DNA from: Legionella steelei | GTDB taxonomy: Bacteria > Pseudomonadota > Gammaproteobacteria > Legionellales > Legionellaceae | Direction of reading: 5' to 3' | Length of the DNA stretch: 64,000 nucleotides | Assembly (NCBI RefSeq): GCF_001468005.1 | Contig: NZ_LNYY01000019.1 | Coordinates: 1-64,000 of the forward strand | Shown here: positions 17,578 through 26,183 of the stretch, in pieces | How positions within the stretch are numbered: the stretch's first letter is position 1 | How the letters are laid out: each line of letters begins with the position of its first letter | Made by a program: the position numbers and the translations under genes | Notes under the pieces: generated by a model | Databases searched by the model: none | Seen by the model: only the letters and a program-made list of their open reading frames with translations | What the model was told of the DNA's origin: nothing

Positions 17578-18726
17578 GTGGGTAAAAAGCGAAAACTTGC
17601 AGTCTTTGATGTTGATGGCCCTATAAATCGCGGATATCACAAACCCCAAGATACCTCTAATGATGTCTACTATGTATCACCTAATCAAGATGAGGCAGCA
17701 ATAGGTGCGGGTGATTTTGTTGCCATCAATATGCCTTTTGTAAAATTAACATTAGATATCTTACACCAAAATAATGTCCATCCAGTAATTGGCTCTCAAC
17801 GTATTCAAATGGCAGATGACGATCCACGCTATGGAAGCTATATTAAAACCATGTATGGGGCTCTTGATCATTTTTTGGGAAAAGATAGGCCTTTCCTCAA
17901 AGAAGATATTGCAAGAGACATTGGTAAAGCGCTTCGAGAGACGAATACTGAACAGTCAAAGAACGAATTATTGAAAGCATATCAGGAGCGTTTGGGTGTA
18001 GCAGCCGAAGACATTATCTTTATTGATGATGATTTAGTTTATAAAAACGATGCGGAGCAAGCGGGGCATTTATTTGTTCATGCACCAGTTTCGATTAAGA
18101 CTAAATGTAGTGTTGATGACAACGCTTACCTTTATGAAACACTTTTACGAACTGTTCCTGCTCATGATATTTATCGCAGTATTGAACAATCGAAGGCGAG
18201 CAGCCAGGAAAAAAATGAGTTTAAAAAGCAATTGTTAACGTATCAATTAGAACACCTAAACCAAGTGACACAGTGGCAACAGCAAGTATTGACTGATGAG
18301 GGACTACTTACTAAGAAGGACGTCTCAAAAGCGGTGCTTACCCCCAAGGAACAAGCCGCAAAGGCAACCTTACAAGGTATTCAATACCTTATTATGGATA
18401 CTAAATGGGATATTGGTATGTTTGGTGGAGAAAAAATCGTTGATGAAGTTACAGGAATTAAAAATACCGTCCCTAAAGGAATGAATGAAGTCTTAAAAAC
18501 AATTGAGCATGCTAAAAATGGAGCAATAACTTGGAATGAAGCATTAACACAAGTTGAGAAACAAATTAATGAATCAGCTACTAAAAAAGATCATGGGGTC
18601 TTTAATCGAAGAGGAGAAACCTCACAACTTTTTTACGACAAAGCAAAAGATGTACTGAAACAATTGCGGGAGGGCGAAGTGTCGCAAGATGCTGAGCAAA
18701 GAAAAGACGATGGTATGCATTTGTAA
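17578..18726 (+). CDS. HAD-like protein with helical C-terminal half, candidate effector
   Basis: This 382-residue protein starts at GTG after TAGGAGAAGTATT. Residues 8-14 (AVFDVDG, Asp11 and Asp13) fit HAD motif I, IGSQRIQ near 71-77 fits motif II, and IIFIDDD with Asp150-152 fits motif IV. Lys103 or Lys108 could supply motif III. Residues beyond about 180 are helical and Gln/Lys/Glu-rich, with TLQGIQYLIMDTKWDIGMFGG near 265-285 that resembles helical segments seen in Legionella effectors. It is probably an active phosphohydrolase of unknown substrate. The effector role is speculative. Confidence 0.65.
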   Translation: MGKKRKLAVFDVDGPINRGYHKPQDTSNDVYYVSPNQDEAAIGAGDFVAINMPFVKLTLDILHQNNVHPVIGSQRIQMADDDPRYGSYIKTMYGALDHFLGKDRPFLKEDIARDIGKALRETNTEQSKNELLKAYQERLGVAAEDIIFIDDDLVYKNDAEQAGHLFVHAPVSIKTKCSVDDNAYLYETLLRTVPAHDIYRSIEQSKASSQEKNEFKKQLLTYQLEHLNQVTQWQQQVLTDEGLLTKKDVSKAVLTPKEQAAKATLQGIQYLIMDTKWDIGMFGGEKIVDEVTGIKNTVPKGMNEVLKTIEHAKNGAITWNEALTQVEKQINESATKKDHGVFNRRGETSQLFYDKAKDVLKQLREGEVSQDAEQRKDDGMHL

Positions 18727-18820
18727 TTAGTTTGTCATTTACTTACAGTATTCGATATTCATGCTTCTGTAATAATAAAAAATTTCAGCACTGTAATAAT
18801 GGAAGTTCATCATCTTTGGA

Positions 18821-18840
18821 GAGCGTCTTGAAGACGCTCC
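18821..18840. repeat. GAGCGTCTTGAAGACGCTC hairpin
   Basis: This is a near-perfect palindrome with nine-base arms about 95 bases after the HAD-like gene. No T run follows, so it is probably a repeat element more than a terminator. The rest of 18727-18912 shows nothing else. Confidence 0.5.
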
Positions 18841-18912
18841 GCTAGTACGGCTACTTTGGGGTTGCTCCTCGGGTAGCGCATATTAGCGCAGTGCCATATG
18901 GTTATTTTCTTT

Positions 18913-19203
18913 TTATTTTGATGGTAGCGGGATGTTGTTGAGTTGCATTTTTACAAGATTGGTAATCGCTTCAAGCATTTGTTGGCATGACTCGGGATTG
19001 CCTGGCGATTATTTGTAAATAATATTCGCCAAAAATGCAGAGAGGGCTTGCGATATGATGTTGTTATTACGCAAATTGGGTGGTAGTTTTTCCACGGATT
19101 GAATTAAAGAGGACAATAAGTTTTGTCCGATAAAATTCATCGCTTTGGAATAGTCCTCATTGGTTAAGGTTCCAGCTGCTTGCGTATTTTCGTCTCTGTT
19201 CAT
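18913..19203 (-). pseudogene. Small gene split by an in-frame TAA
   Basis: A 64-codon frame starts at ATG 19203 after AGGATAAAGC and ends at TAA (19009-19011). The same frame then stays open for 31 more codons (SPGNPESCQQMLEAITNLVK..., ending PLPSK) to a second TAA at 18913-18915. The continuation keeps the amphipathic helical character of the first part. Either the gene has acquired a nonsense codon, or the short form is functional. The first part is helical (NFIGQNLLSSLIQSVEKLP). No family is recognised. Confidence 0.5.
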
Positions 19204-19393
19204 GCTTTATCCTGTGATTTTAACTAAGTGAAATTATAAAGTTTGTCTTAAAGCACTTCAATGTGGAAGAGACTTTTAATTGAAGCATGCATGCGTATTG
19301 CATAGACGAGTAGGCAAAAATCCCCTAGATTGGAATGAGAGAATGCCCATGAAAGTAGCCTGTACGCTGTTGCTAATAGAGGCTACATGTTTT

Positions 19394-19981
19394 TTAAGTA
19401 CTTAAACCTCTTTGCCTGGAGTCTGATGGGGTGGAGGAGTCTTCGGGATTTCTCAGGTTATTCATGTTTTGACGCATACCACTGGTTGCCTCTTGCGATT
19501 TTGTTGCCAGCCACGAGTCAATATAAGCTTGTCCCTCTTTGAGTTTTGTTTTATCTCCAGTAGCAGTTGCTAAAGCCTCTTTTATCTGCGTTTTGATTTC
19601 TTCTAAGGTCCCTTGAAAGAGATGGCCACTACCACAGGAATACATGTGATAATTCGTGGGCTTACCGTTTTGATCTAATTTGGCTAAATGGAATTCGCGA
19701 GGCGAAGTTGCAGTTGCTTGCCCCTTTAAGAATTCAGTTGCTGATTCATGTGAACTAAAACCCAATGAACCATCTCTGTTAGGTTCTTTGTTGAACTTTT
19801 CTTTGAAATCCGCAACTAATTTGGGCATGTCTACACTCATTTTTTGTGATTGGAGTGTTATTTTTTGTCTATGTTGCTCTTGTTCAAGCTCTAACTCTTG
19901 CAACCTCTTTCTTTCTCTTTCGCGTGCTTCTCTAGCTCTGCCTCTTATTAATCGTTCCATTTCTGTATCAGACGTTGACAT
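19394..19981 (-). CDS. Candidate Dot/Icm effector with N-terminal coiled coil
   Basis: This 195-residue protein starts at ATG 19981, preceded by GGAGATTTGTTT; the upstream in-frame extension is hydrophobic but has no ribosome site. Residues 5-45 are a charged coiled coil (RGRAREARERERKRLQELE). A globular part follows, with VADFKEKFNKEPNRDGSLG, FSSHESATEFLKGQA and NYHMYSCGSGHLFQGT. The last 30 residues are polar (NPEDSSTPSDSRQRG). This architecture is common in Legionella substrates. Function is unknown. Confidence 0.6.
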   Translation of the reverse strand: MSTSDTEMERLIRGRAREARERERKRLQELELEQEQHRQKITLQSQKMSVDMPKLVADFKEKFNKEPNRDGSLGFSSHESATEFLKGQATATSPREFHLAKLDQNGKPTNYHMYSCGSGHLFQGTLEEIKTQIKEALATATGDKTKLKEGQAYIDSWLATKSQEATSGMRQNMNNLRNPEDSSTPSDSRQRGLST

Positions 19982-20282
19982 AAACAAATCTCCAAATAAC
20001 GGCAGTATAAAAATCAAAATCAATTCAATTTGTAACAATATAGATCAAAAAAGAGGTGTGGCATTCAAGGAACTGCACTTTATTGCGATTTTTTTACAAT
20101 TCATCGAGGGATGTCTGGCATCTAATTTGCATTTAATAAAAGGCTCTTTATGTGATCCAGGATCTTGATGTTATGAAGATGTATATTGCTCAATGTGATG
20201 CAACACAATTCAAAATTTATTCAACTTTTCTTTAAAAATAGTTATTAATCCATTAGCATTCATATTTTTTTATGAGTAAATT

Positions 20283-20960
20283 ATGAGTTATGCTTTATTG
20301 CCTGAAAATGTTACAAGTAGTTTTGTAAAAGAACTCCGTGAGTTATCTCAAAATCATCATAAATATGAGATCAACCGTTTATTAAATAAGAATGCAAATT
20401 ATGGAGGCTTAAAAAAAAGTAAGGAAGAGATTTTGGCTATAGCAAAAAATGGAAATAACTTTTTTTCTGCTGTTAATGATCTTTATAACATAATGCAAGA
20501 AGCAGAAGCAGAATTTTTTAAATCAATTCTCACAAAAGCAGCTCTGGTTATGCAGGCCCCTACAAAGAAAAATCGCGAAGCATTACGAGCTGAATTCAAT
20601 AGATTCAAAGCACAAGTACATGAATATAAAAATTCCCATCCGTTTTCGACAGGTCTAGGCAATATATTGATAAATAGCCTAGCCCTAACATTAGGAATTG
20701 CTTTAGTAATAACAAGTATCGCACTAGCAGCTCCTGTCAGTGTACCTGGAATAGTAATTGGGCTAGGCCAGGTTTTAATGAGTTCACTAGGGGTAATTAC
20801 CACGGTTATATCTGCTAATATGCTAGCTCAAAACGCAAGTATGCACTATCGGTTTTTTAAAAATGAATATGAAAAACGTTCAGAATCTTTTATTAATGAT
20901 ATTGATTCTGATGACTATGAAGAATACCTCAAACATGCACAATTTATTGGTGGCGCATAA
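20283..20960 (+). CDS. Passenger gene of the IS1595-like element, candidate effector with membrane hairpin
   Basis: This is a 225-residue protein. Residues 1-115 are soluble and helical (SFVKELRELSQNHHKYEI, IAKNGNNFFSAVNDLYNIMQ). Residues about 125-180 form two hydrophobic segments (NSLALTLGIALVITSIAL and the following VPGIVIGLGQVLMSS region), and the tail is acidic (NDIDSDDYEEYLKH). This layout is seen in Legionella effectors that enter host membranes. The gene lies wholly between the left inverted repeat and the transposase remnant, so it has moved as cargo. No transposition role is apparent. Confidence 0.7.
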   Translation: MSYALLPENVTSSFVKELRELSQNHHKYEINRLLNKNANYGGLKKSKEEILAIAKNGNNFFSAVNDLYNIMQEAEAEFFKSILTKAALVMQAPTKKNREALRAEFNRFKAQVHEYKNSHPFSTGLGNILINSLALTLGIALVITSIALAAPVSVPGIVIGLGQVLMSSLGVITTVISANMLAQNASMHYRFFKNEYEKRSESFINDIDSDDYEEYLKHAQFIGGA

Positions 20961-21080
20961 TGCGTCACGCTATTAGAACCATGGCCCATCGGGAGTAATG
21001 GAACGGTCAACTGACTTAAGGGGGGGCTAAACAAAGCCCACCAATGTTCCAAGAGAGCAAAATTTAAGCATATATCTGCG

Positions 21081-21631
21081 TTGTTAGTTACACCATATTA
21101 TCTAAGATATTGCTTATCTTGTTATGGTGAGAATTCACACCCACATTTAACAAACACAGTGTTTTCAGGCCATCACCGACCAAATTTATCAACGGAACAG
21201 ATTGCAAAAGAACTGTGTTTAAATAAGGAGAATGCGCATTATATGGCAAGTATACTTAGCAGTGGCATGGTTGATAAAAAACCTCAGAGCAAGCTATCTG
21301 GCGAGGTAGAGTATGATGAGGTCTATGTTGCCGCAGGACACCAAGGCAATCCTTCTGCAGTCAAAAAAAAGAGACGCCTAGGCCGACGAAACCGACTTCG
21401 AGGCGCATGGCGCTGGTGAATATGCTCGGGACGAAGATGGTGGGTTTTCATGAAGTACATGTTAATACGATGGAAGGATTCTGGTCTCTTTTGCGATCCT
21501 GGCTTAGACCACACAGAGGGATTTCACAAGAAAAACTACCAATCTCTCTTGGGTTTTTCGAGTTTGTGCATAACGTAAGAAAAAGAGGGAGAGCACTGCT
21601 TGGGTCGTTAGTTCAATTGTTGGTAATATAA
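21081..21631 (+). pseudogene. ISXO2-like (IS1595 family) transposase, internally deleted
   Basis: The first piece (to about 21415) has the N-terminal zinc-ribbon/HTH part and the conserved SGEVEYDEVYVAAGHQG segment, which includes the first catalytic acidic residue of the DDE/N domain. It shifts frame near 21400 after the basic RRLGRRNRLRGA stretch. The second piece (21407-21631) has the C-terminal HVNTMEGFWSLLRSWLRPHRG, EKLPISLGFFEFVHN and RALLGSLVQLL blocks. Around 80 residues of the catalytic core between them are missing. Inactive. Confidence 0.85.
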
Positions 21632-21685
21632 GACCCCGGATCACATAAAGAGCCTAATAAAATACTAAAGTGCTCATCTAAAATT

Positions 21686-23626
21686 TTATAGTAAAGGATT
21701 TTGATAATGGTGTAGATAACGGGTTGCTAAGTGGTAGGCCGCATAATCTGTAATATGTCCAGAATCACGAAATACAGGAATGCCATTAATCTCCGCATGA
21801 CATCTGCCTTTGGGGCATTGCACCTTTTTGGGGTCAATAATGATTAATTGCGAATATTTGTTTTTCATACGTGCAAATAAATCATCCTGCCAGGGCTGCC
21901 AATTGGCCGACATATCAAAATCACATTGTTGGGGATCGTATTTGCTTCGTTGTTTGATGTGATTAAAAAAACAATCATAAGAGTCACGTACCGCGATGGA
22001 TTTGAGCAAAATAGGCTGGGAGCCCGATGCAACAATAATGTGTAACGCTTTATCTAAAGCTTTTTCAATGCGTTCTTTCACTAATTCGACTGGTTCATTT
22101 GTAATTAATTTATTACCCAAATAACCGTCCCAATTTTGTCCCAAGATCACAAAATCATAATGATTTGTTTTGATCATCTGATAATAACGTTTTATCTGAG
22201 CATGGCATGCAGTATAAACTTCTTTATTCCAATCATATTGTTCGATTCCAGGTAAAGAAAGACATGCAACAGTCGAATGCGCAAGAATGGATATGTTTGC
22301 TTCTCGTGCCAGAGTATCCATAAATCCCCACAAATGATTCGCGTGTGAATCACCAAACATAAATCCTTTTTTGCTGTTTGCATTCGTTGCACCCAGGGTG
22401 CATTGGGTGTTTACGTCCACGTTTTTTTCCTGAAGACACAAAACTCTTTGGGGATTTGCATAGTCTTTTAATTGACTGCTAATGCGAGCCATTTCTTCAA
22501 AACGCTGCGGATATCCTTCATATTTTCTAATTTCATGATCACTGATATGCATGAAGATGACGGGGACTACGAATAAATAAGTAACACTATAACCAAAGTG
22601 AAGCTTATGAAGCTTGCGAGTAGGTTTCTCAATAAATCGCCAAGAACAATAAGCAATGATGAAAATGAGACCGAAAGCAAGTAATAAAACGGGCGTGGTT
22701 TCTGAGAACCCTAAATAACGAATCAACACAAATACGGGCCAATGCCAAACGTATAATGAATAGGAAATTAAACCTATAAATACTAGTGGTTTTACTGAAA
22801 GCAAGCGACTGAGCAGTGGTTTAGGGTTCAGTCCCCCTGAGGCAAGCAATACCCCAGTTGCCAAACATAAGATAAGCGCATACCAGTTGGGGAATCCTGC
22901 ATTAACTTGTTCATGGGTAGCGATATAAAATAAACAGAGGAGCGCAATAATATTGATGAGCTCTACAAAATATTTATTGAATGTAAAACGATTCGAACTA
23001 AAAACAATGCAGGCACCAATTAAAAATTCAAAAATACGACTTAACAGTTGGTAATAGGTTTTTGTTGGTTCTTTAATGGAGAAAAATAAAGCCAAAACAA
23101 AAAAAAGTAGCGTCAGAAAATAGATGACTTTGGCAATATGTTGTTTGCTTACTATTCGATAAAGAGCGTACATGACGACAGGTAAGATCAGATAACACTG
23201 CCACTCTATAGATAATGACCAGGTATGTAATAAAGGCAATTGGTTTATATTCGGTGAAAAATAACCCTTGGTTGCGTTTTCAAAAAAAACATTGGAAATA
23301 AACAGGGAGGTTTTGCGAGCACTCTTGGCATATTGAATCAAATCTTCAGGTAAGTAAAAAATTAAAGTCAAAAGTAGCGTTGTAACGATTAAACAGATAA
23401 GTACTGGTTGCAAACGCCAGAGCCTACGATTATAAAAATCAATAAAAGAAAAATGATTTTTTTGTAATGAATTATGAATGATGCTTGTGATTAAAAATCC
23501 AGAAATAACAAAAAATACATCAACACCAATAAAGCCAGAAGGGACTACTTTGAGACCTGCATGAAAAAATAAAACAAAGAGAATAGCAATGGCTCTTAAG
23601 CCATCAATATCCGGCCGGTATTCCAT
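21686..23626 (-). CDS. OafA-type acyltransferase with C-terminal SGNH domain
   Basis: This 646-residue integral membrane protein begins with the acyltransferase-3 signature YRPDIDGLRAIAILFVLFFHA and GFIGVDVFFVISGFLIT. About ten membrane segments follow to residue 360, including the SLSIEWQCYLILPV and SYSLYVWHWPVF motifs. The C-terminal 260 residues form a periplasmic SGNH hydrolase-like domain with MFGDSHANHLWGF (Ser block) and a late DSGHITDYAAYHLA (Asp-His). Such proteins O-acetylate lipopolysaccharide or other surface glycans. It is immediately downstream of the IS right end. Confidence 0.9.
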   Translation of the reverse strand: MEYRPDIDGLRAIAILFVLFFHAGLKVVPSGFIGVDVFFVISGFLITSIIHNSLQKNHFSFIDFYNRRLWRLQPVLICLIVTTLLLTLIFYLPEDLIQYAKSARKTSLFISNVFFENATKGYFSPNINQLPLLHTWSLSIEWQCYLILPVVMYALYRIVSKQHIAKVIYFLTLLFFVLALFFSIKEPTKTYYQLLSRIFEFLIGACIVFSSNRFTFNKYFVELINIIALLCLFYIATHEQVNAGFPNWYALILCLATGVLLASGGLNPKPLLSRLLSVKPLVFIGLISYSLYVWHWPVFVLIRYLGFSETTPVLLLAFGLIFIIAYCSWRFIEKPTRKLHKLHFGYSVTYLFVVPVIFMHISDHEIRKYEGYPQRFEEMARISSQLKDYANPQRVLCLQEKNVDVNTQCTLGATNANSKKGFMFGDSHANHLWGFMDTLAREANISILAHSTVACLSLPGIEQYDWNKEVYTACHAQIKRYYQMIKTNHYDFVILGQNWDGYLGNKLITNEPVELVKERIEKALDKALHIIVASGSQPILLKSIAVRDSYDCFFNHIKQRSKYDPQQCDFDMSANWQPWQDDLFARMKNKYSQLIIIDPKKVQCPKGRCHAEINGIPVFRDSGHITDYAAYHLATRYLHHYQNPLL

Positions 23627-23823
23627 GTGATAAATCCTGGATGGAAAAAAACATAAGTTATAACATCTTAGGAAACGAAGTGGTATCCTGTTGGATGAAT
23701 TTTGCTACGTGTTAATCAAGCTTCATAATGGAGTTTGGGGGAGTGCGAGTTCATTTCAGCAAACGCGGGGCTTAAGAGCCCTGTCGACGCATACTGTCTA
23801 TAATTCAATCATCGCACAATCAC

Positions 23824-24711
23824 TTATTGATGAGAAAGCGTATCAACCGAATTTTCCTCCGCAAGTTGTTGTTCAATCGTCACTGGGGAGATATCGCTCA
23901 TCGTATCAACAGGGGAGTAGGCCCCATGACCTGCTCTTGGCAGTTTGGATTGACGCCCCTCATTTAATTGTCCTTCGGGATCTAAGATAATGAGATCATC
24001 GCCTGTTGCAGTTAAGTTAAAAACGGCGCTACTGCCAAATAACGGGGTAGGATTCACTCCTTTTTGCGTTAATAGTTTAAATGTTTGTTTATAACATAAA
24101 CTGGGTTCTTCTTCGTCACTTCCTGCACCTACCAGGGTTACTTGATCTTTTAAGTGTGGCCAAGCGAGATTTCTTCCAGTAAGACTTTGTACATCTGAAA
24201 GTATTTTGTCCAATTCTTCTTGAACCGCCAATTTTGTGGTGCGAACGCCATAGATGTGGGCTACATAATAACAAGGGTTTCCGCTTTGATCTGGGGTGGT
24301 AATCAAGACCCCCACGCAGTCTACAAACCCTTCAGTGCCTAAGATGTCCAAATCACCTTGTTTAAATCCTGCTCCTGCATCAGCGCCTACCCGATAACAA
24401 CTTAACCCACTCATACTCTTAAGCTGATGTGAGTTGGATGCTCCCGAAAATTCTTTGCATTTCTTTAAAAGCAAGGCAAATTCTGGTTCTGAAGCTTCCA
24501 CCTGTTTCTTCTGTAAGGTTTTTAAGAGTATTGCTACTCTCCAGTTTTCATCGTTGGCAAGGTCAATTTTTGACATTTTATCTATCGCTTCACCCAGTTT
24601 GCCGCAGGATGAAAGTTTTCTATAATACTCAGATGAGTCACTGAGCCGGATCTTATCTGTATCCAGTAGAACGATCTCATGGTGATTTTTTTCTACAACA
24701 ATCTTGACCAT
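23824..24711 (-). CDS. Unknown protein with possible Cys-His deamidase (CheD/CNF-like) motif
   Basis: This 295-residue protein starts at ATG 24711 after AAGGTAACATC; longer in-frame starts lack a ribosome site. Residues 128-153 read GFVDCVGVLITTPDQ... to YYVAHIYG, with Cys132 and His152. This resembles the GSCVAV...AHI pattern of CheD, CNF-type toxins and NTAN1, which deamidate Gln or Asn. A third segment (SSAVFNLTATGDDLIILDPEG) follows, and the polar tail ends in EENSVDTLSHQ. There is no signal peptide. The enzyme assignment is tentative. It is divergent from the GST gene. Confidence 0.6.
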   Translation of the reverse strand: MVKIVVEKNHHEIVLLDTDKIRLSDSSEYYRKLSSCGKLGEAIDKMSKIDLANDENWRVAILLKTLQKKQVEASEPEFALLLKKCKEFSGASNSHQLKSMSGLSCYRVGADAGAGFKQGDLDILGTEGFVDCVGVLITTPDQSGNPCYYVAHIYGVRTTKLAVQEELDKILSDVQSLTGRNLAWPHLKDQVTLVGAGSDEEEPSLCYKQTFKLLTQKGVNPTPLFGSSAVFNLTATGDDLIILDPEGQLNEGRQSKLPRAGHGAYSPVDTMSDISPVTIEQQLAEENSVDTLSHQ

Positions 24712-24804
24712 GATGTTACCTTTTTTGCAAGTAGATGTATAATTATACATCTTGCGCGTGGATTGTGTAAATATAATGATCATGTGGGTGGGAATGTGGA
24801 TTAT

Positions 24805-25446
24805 ATGATTTATGATAAGTCAAAAAATAGTCTAAATCCGGTGGAGTATCCGTTACTCTTTACCTTTAGACGTTGCCCCTTTGCGATCAGGGCAAGAATG
24901 GCACTCCTGTACTCTAAGATTAAAGTCGCACAATATGAGGTTGAACTTAAAAATAAACCTCAAGAGATGCTTTTGGCCTCACCCAAAGGCACTGTCCCAG
25001 TGTTAGTTTTAGAAGATGGTCGGGTTATTGATGAAAGCATTGATATTATGATTTGGGCTTTAACACAATCGGATCCGGAAGGATGGTTATGCAGCGAGCT
25101 CGAAGAGCAAAGTAATGAATTAATCCATTTGAATGATGTACACTTCAAACCCATTCTGGATAACTATAAATACCCGCAACGCACAGAGAAAAATGATCCA
25201 CTATATTATCGAGAAAAGGCGAGCCATTATCTCGATAAATTAAATTCTTTATTAATGAAACAACGCTTTCTTTTAGCGGAGCGGATCAATTTAGCCGATG
25301 TTGCTATATTTCCCTTTATTAGACAGTTTTATATGGTTGATCCACAATGGTTTGCCCGCAGTGGATATCCCTATGTACATGCTTGGTTACAGTACTTTTT
25401 GAACTCGGAATTGTTTCTTGCGGTGATGAAAAAACTAACACAATAA
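24805..25446 (+). CDS. Glutathione S-transferase family protein
   Basis: This 213-residue protein has an N-terminal thioredoxin-like domain with LFTFRRCPFAIRARMAL (Cys-Pro-Phe at the active site), the cis-Pro SPKGTVPVLVLEDG and the glutathione-binding VIDESIDIMIWAL. A helical C-domain follows with the FLLAERINLADVAIFPFIRQF capping motif. The frame is open further upstream (to 24679) but that part overlaps the divergent gene; ATG at 24805 fits the family. It probably conjugates or reduces thiol substrates in the cytoplasm. Confidence 0.85.
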   Translation: MIYDKSKNSLNPVEYPLLFTFRRCPFAIRARMALLYSKIKVAQYEVELKNKPQEMLLASPKGTVPVLVLEDGRVIDESIDIMIWALTQSDPEGWLCSELEEQSNELIHLNDVHFKPILDNYKYPQRTEKNDPLYYREKASHYLDKLNSLLMKQRFLLAERINLADVAIFPFIRQFYMVDPQWFARSGYPYVHAWLQYFLNSELFLAVMKKLTQ

Positions 25447-25492
25447 ATAGGCGTTCTGATCTGGTAATGACGCTGCGTTAATAATCGCTATT

Positions 25493-26002
25493 CTAGTGCT
25501 CATTTTTATTATTTAACTGTTCGTGCTGCTGTTCTATAAACTGCTTGTCTTCAGGAGTTAGGTGCAGTGGATTATTTTGCTTTGGCTGTGTAAGCAGTTG
25601 GATCTGGGTAAGATTGATTAATACCCGCGCGTGATGATGTCCAGTGAGTGCATGAAATAAGGTGCCTTTGATTCGAACGTGATGACCTTCCTTAATTTGC
25701 TCCCAGAACTGTTTTTCTGGGACAACAAGTTGGAGCAGTGAAACATTTTTTTCTGAGGAATTATCGTTACTGCCTTTTGTTGCAGGAGAAGCTTCTACAT
25801 CAATTGGTTTATCTAAGATGATGTAGGTCCCAGTTTCTGCGGTATCACCGTTTTTGATGTCAGAATAATTTGGTGCTCCTGGAAATTGAAGTGTTTTAAG
25901 AACTCCAGTCAACACAACCGTTTGGGGGTCGTAGTAAACCGTTTGATTCTTTGCCAAAATCACAGTAGGGAAAAGCATAAGAAAGATTATTAGACGGATC
26001 AT
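25493..26002 (-). CDS. Exported DUF4431-type protein
   Basis: This 169-residue protein has a signal peptide (MIRLIIFLMLFPTVILA). The mature part carries VVLTGVLKTLQFPGAPNYSDIKNGD and TYIILDKPIDV, then a segment HHVRIKGTLFHALTGHHHARVLI. This is the pattern of the DUF4431 family, with an OB-like strand order. The C-terminus is Gln/His/Asn-rich. Function is unknown; it is probably periplasmic. Confidence 0.75.
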   Translation of the reverse strand: MIRLIIFLMLFPTVILAKNQTVYYDPQTVVLTGVLKTLQFPGAPNYSDIKNGDTAETGTYIILDKPIDVEASPATKGSNDNSSEKNVSLLQLVVPEKQFWEQIKEGHHVRIKGTLFHALTGHHHARVLINLTQIQLLTQPKQNNPLHLTPEDKQFIEQQHEQLNNKNEH

Positions 26003-26106
26003 ATAGTTTTGAATAACAATGAAATATGCTTAGTAAAATTATATCCCTAAATTTATTAAGATACACTATTAAAAAATCAAGGGTAATTTTTTAGTATTTA
26101 GGCTTT

Positions 26107-26166
26107 TGTAGCCTGGGTGCAGCGCAGCGGAACCCGGATTTCGGCATTGCCCTCCACCCAGCTATA
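26107..26166. repeat. GTAGCCTGG-family inverted pair
   Basis: GTAGCCTGGGTGCAGCGCAG followed by CGGAACCCGG, then an inverted CACCCAGCTATA half, lies between the DUF4431 gene and the aminotransferase terminus. Confidence 0.65.
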
Positions 26167-26183
26167 TTATGAAGCTGATTTTA

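Larger units (their letters stand above)
20142..21654. mobile_element. IS1595-like element with passenger gene and broken transposase
   Basis: The left end starts GGCTCTTTATGTGATCC at 20142 and the right end, read on the other strand, starts with the same 17 bases at 21654; the next bases are also similar. Immediately outside both ends is the identical octamer TAATAAAA (20134-20141 and 21655-21662), an 8-bp target duplication typical of the IS1595 family. Inside are an intact 225-codon gene (20283-20960) and an ISXO2-like transposase remnant (21081-21631). The element is 1513 bases long and is no longer autonomous because of the transposase deletion. Confidence 0.9.

Noticed and set aside
20142-21654. 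Prophage or integrative element
   Set aside because: Only a transposase remnant with short inverted ends and an 8-bp duplication is present; no integrase, structural or replication gene is seen.
22230-22250. tRNA-like GTTCGATTCC
   Set aside because: No cloverleaf or acceptor stem around it; it lies in the coding sequence of the acyltransferase.
23691-23990. 99-codon plus-strand frame
   Set aside because: Most of it is antisense to the 3' end of the 23824-24711 gene; its Ser/Gln-rich sequence looks non-coding.
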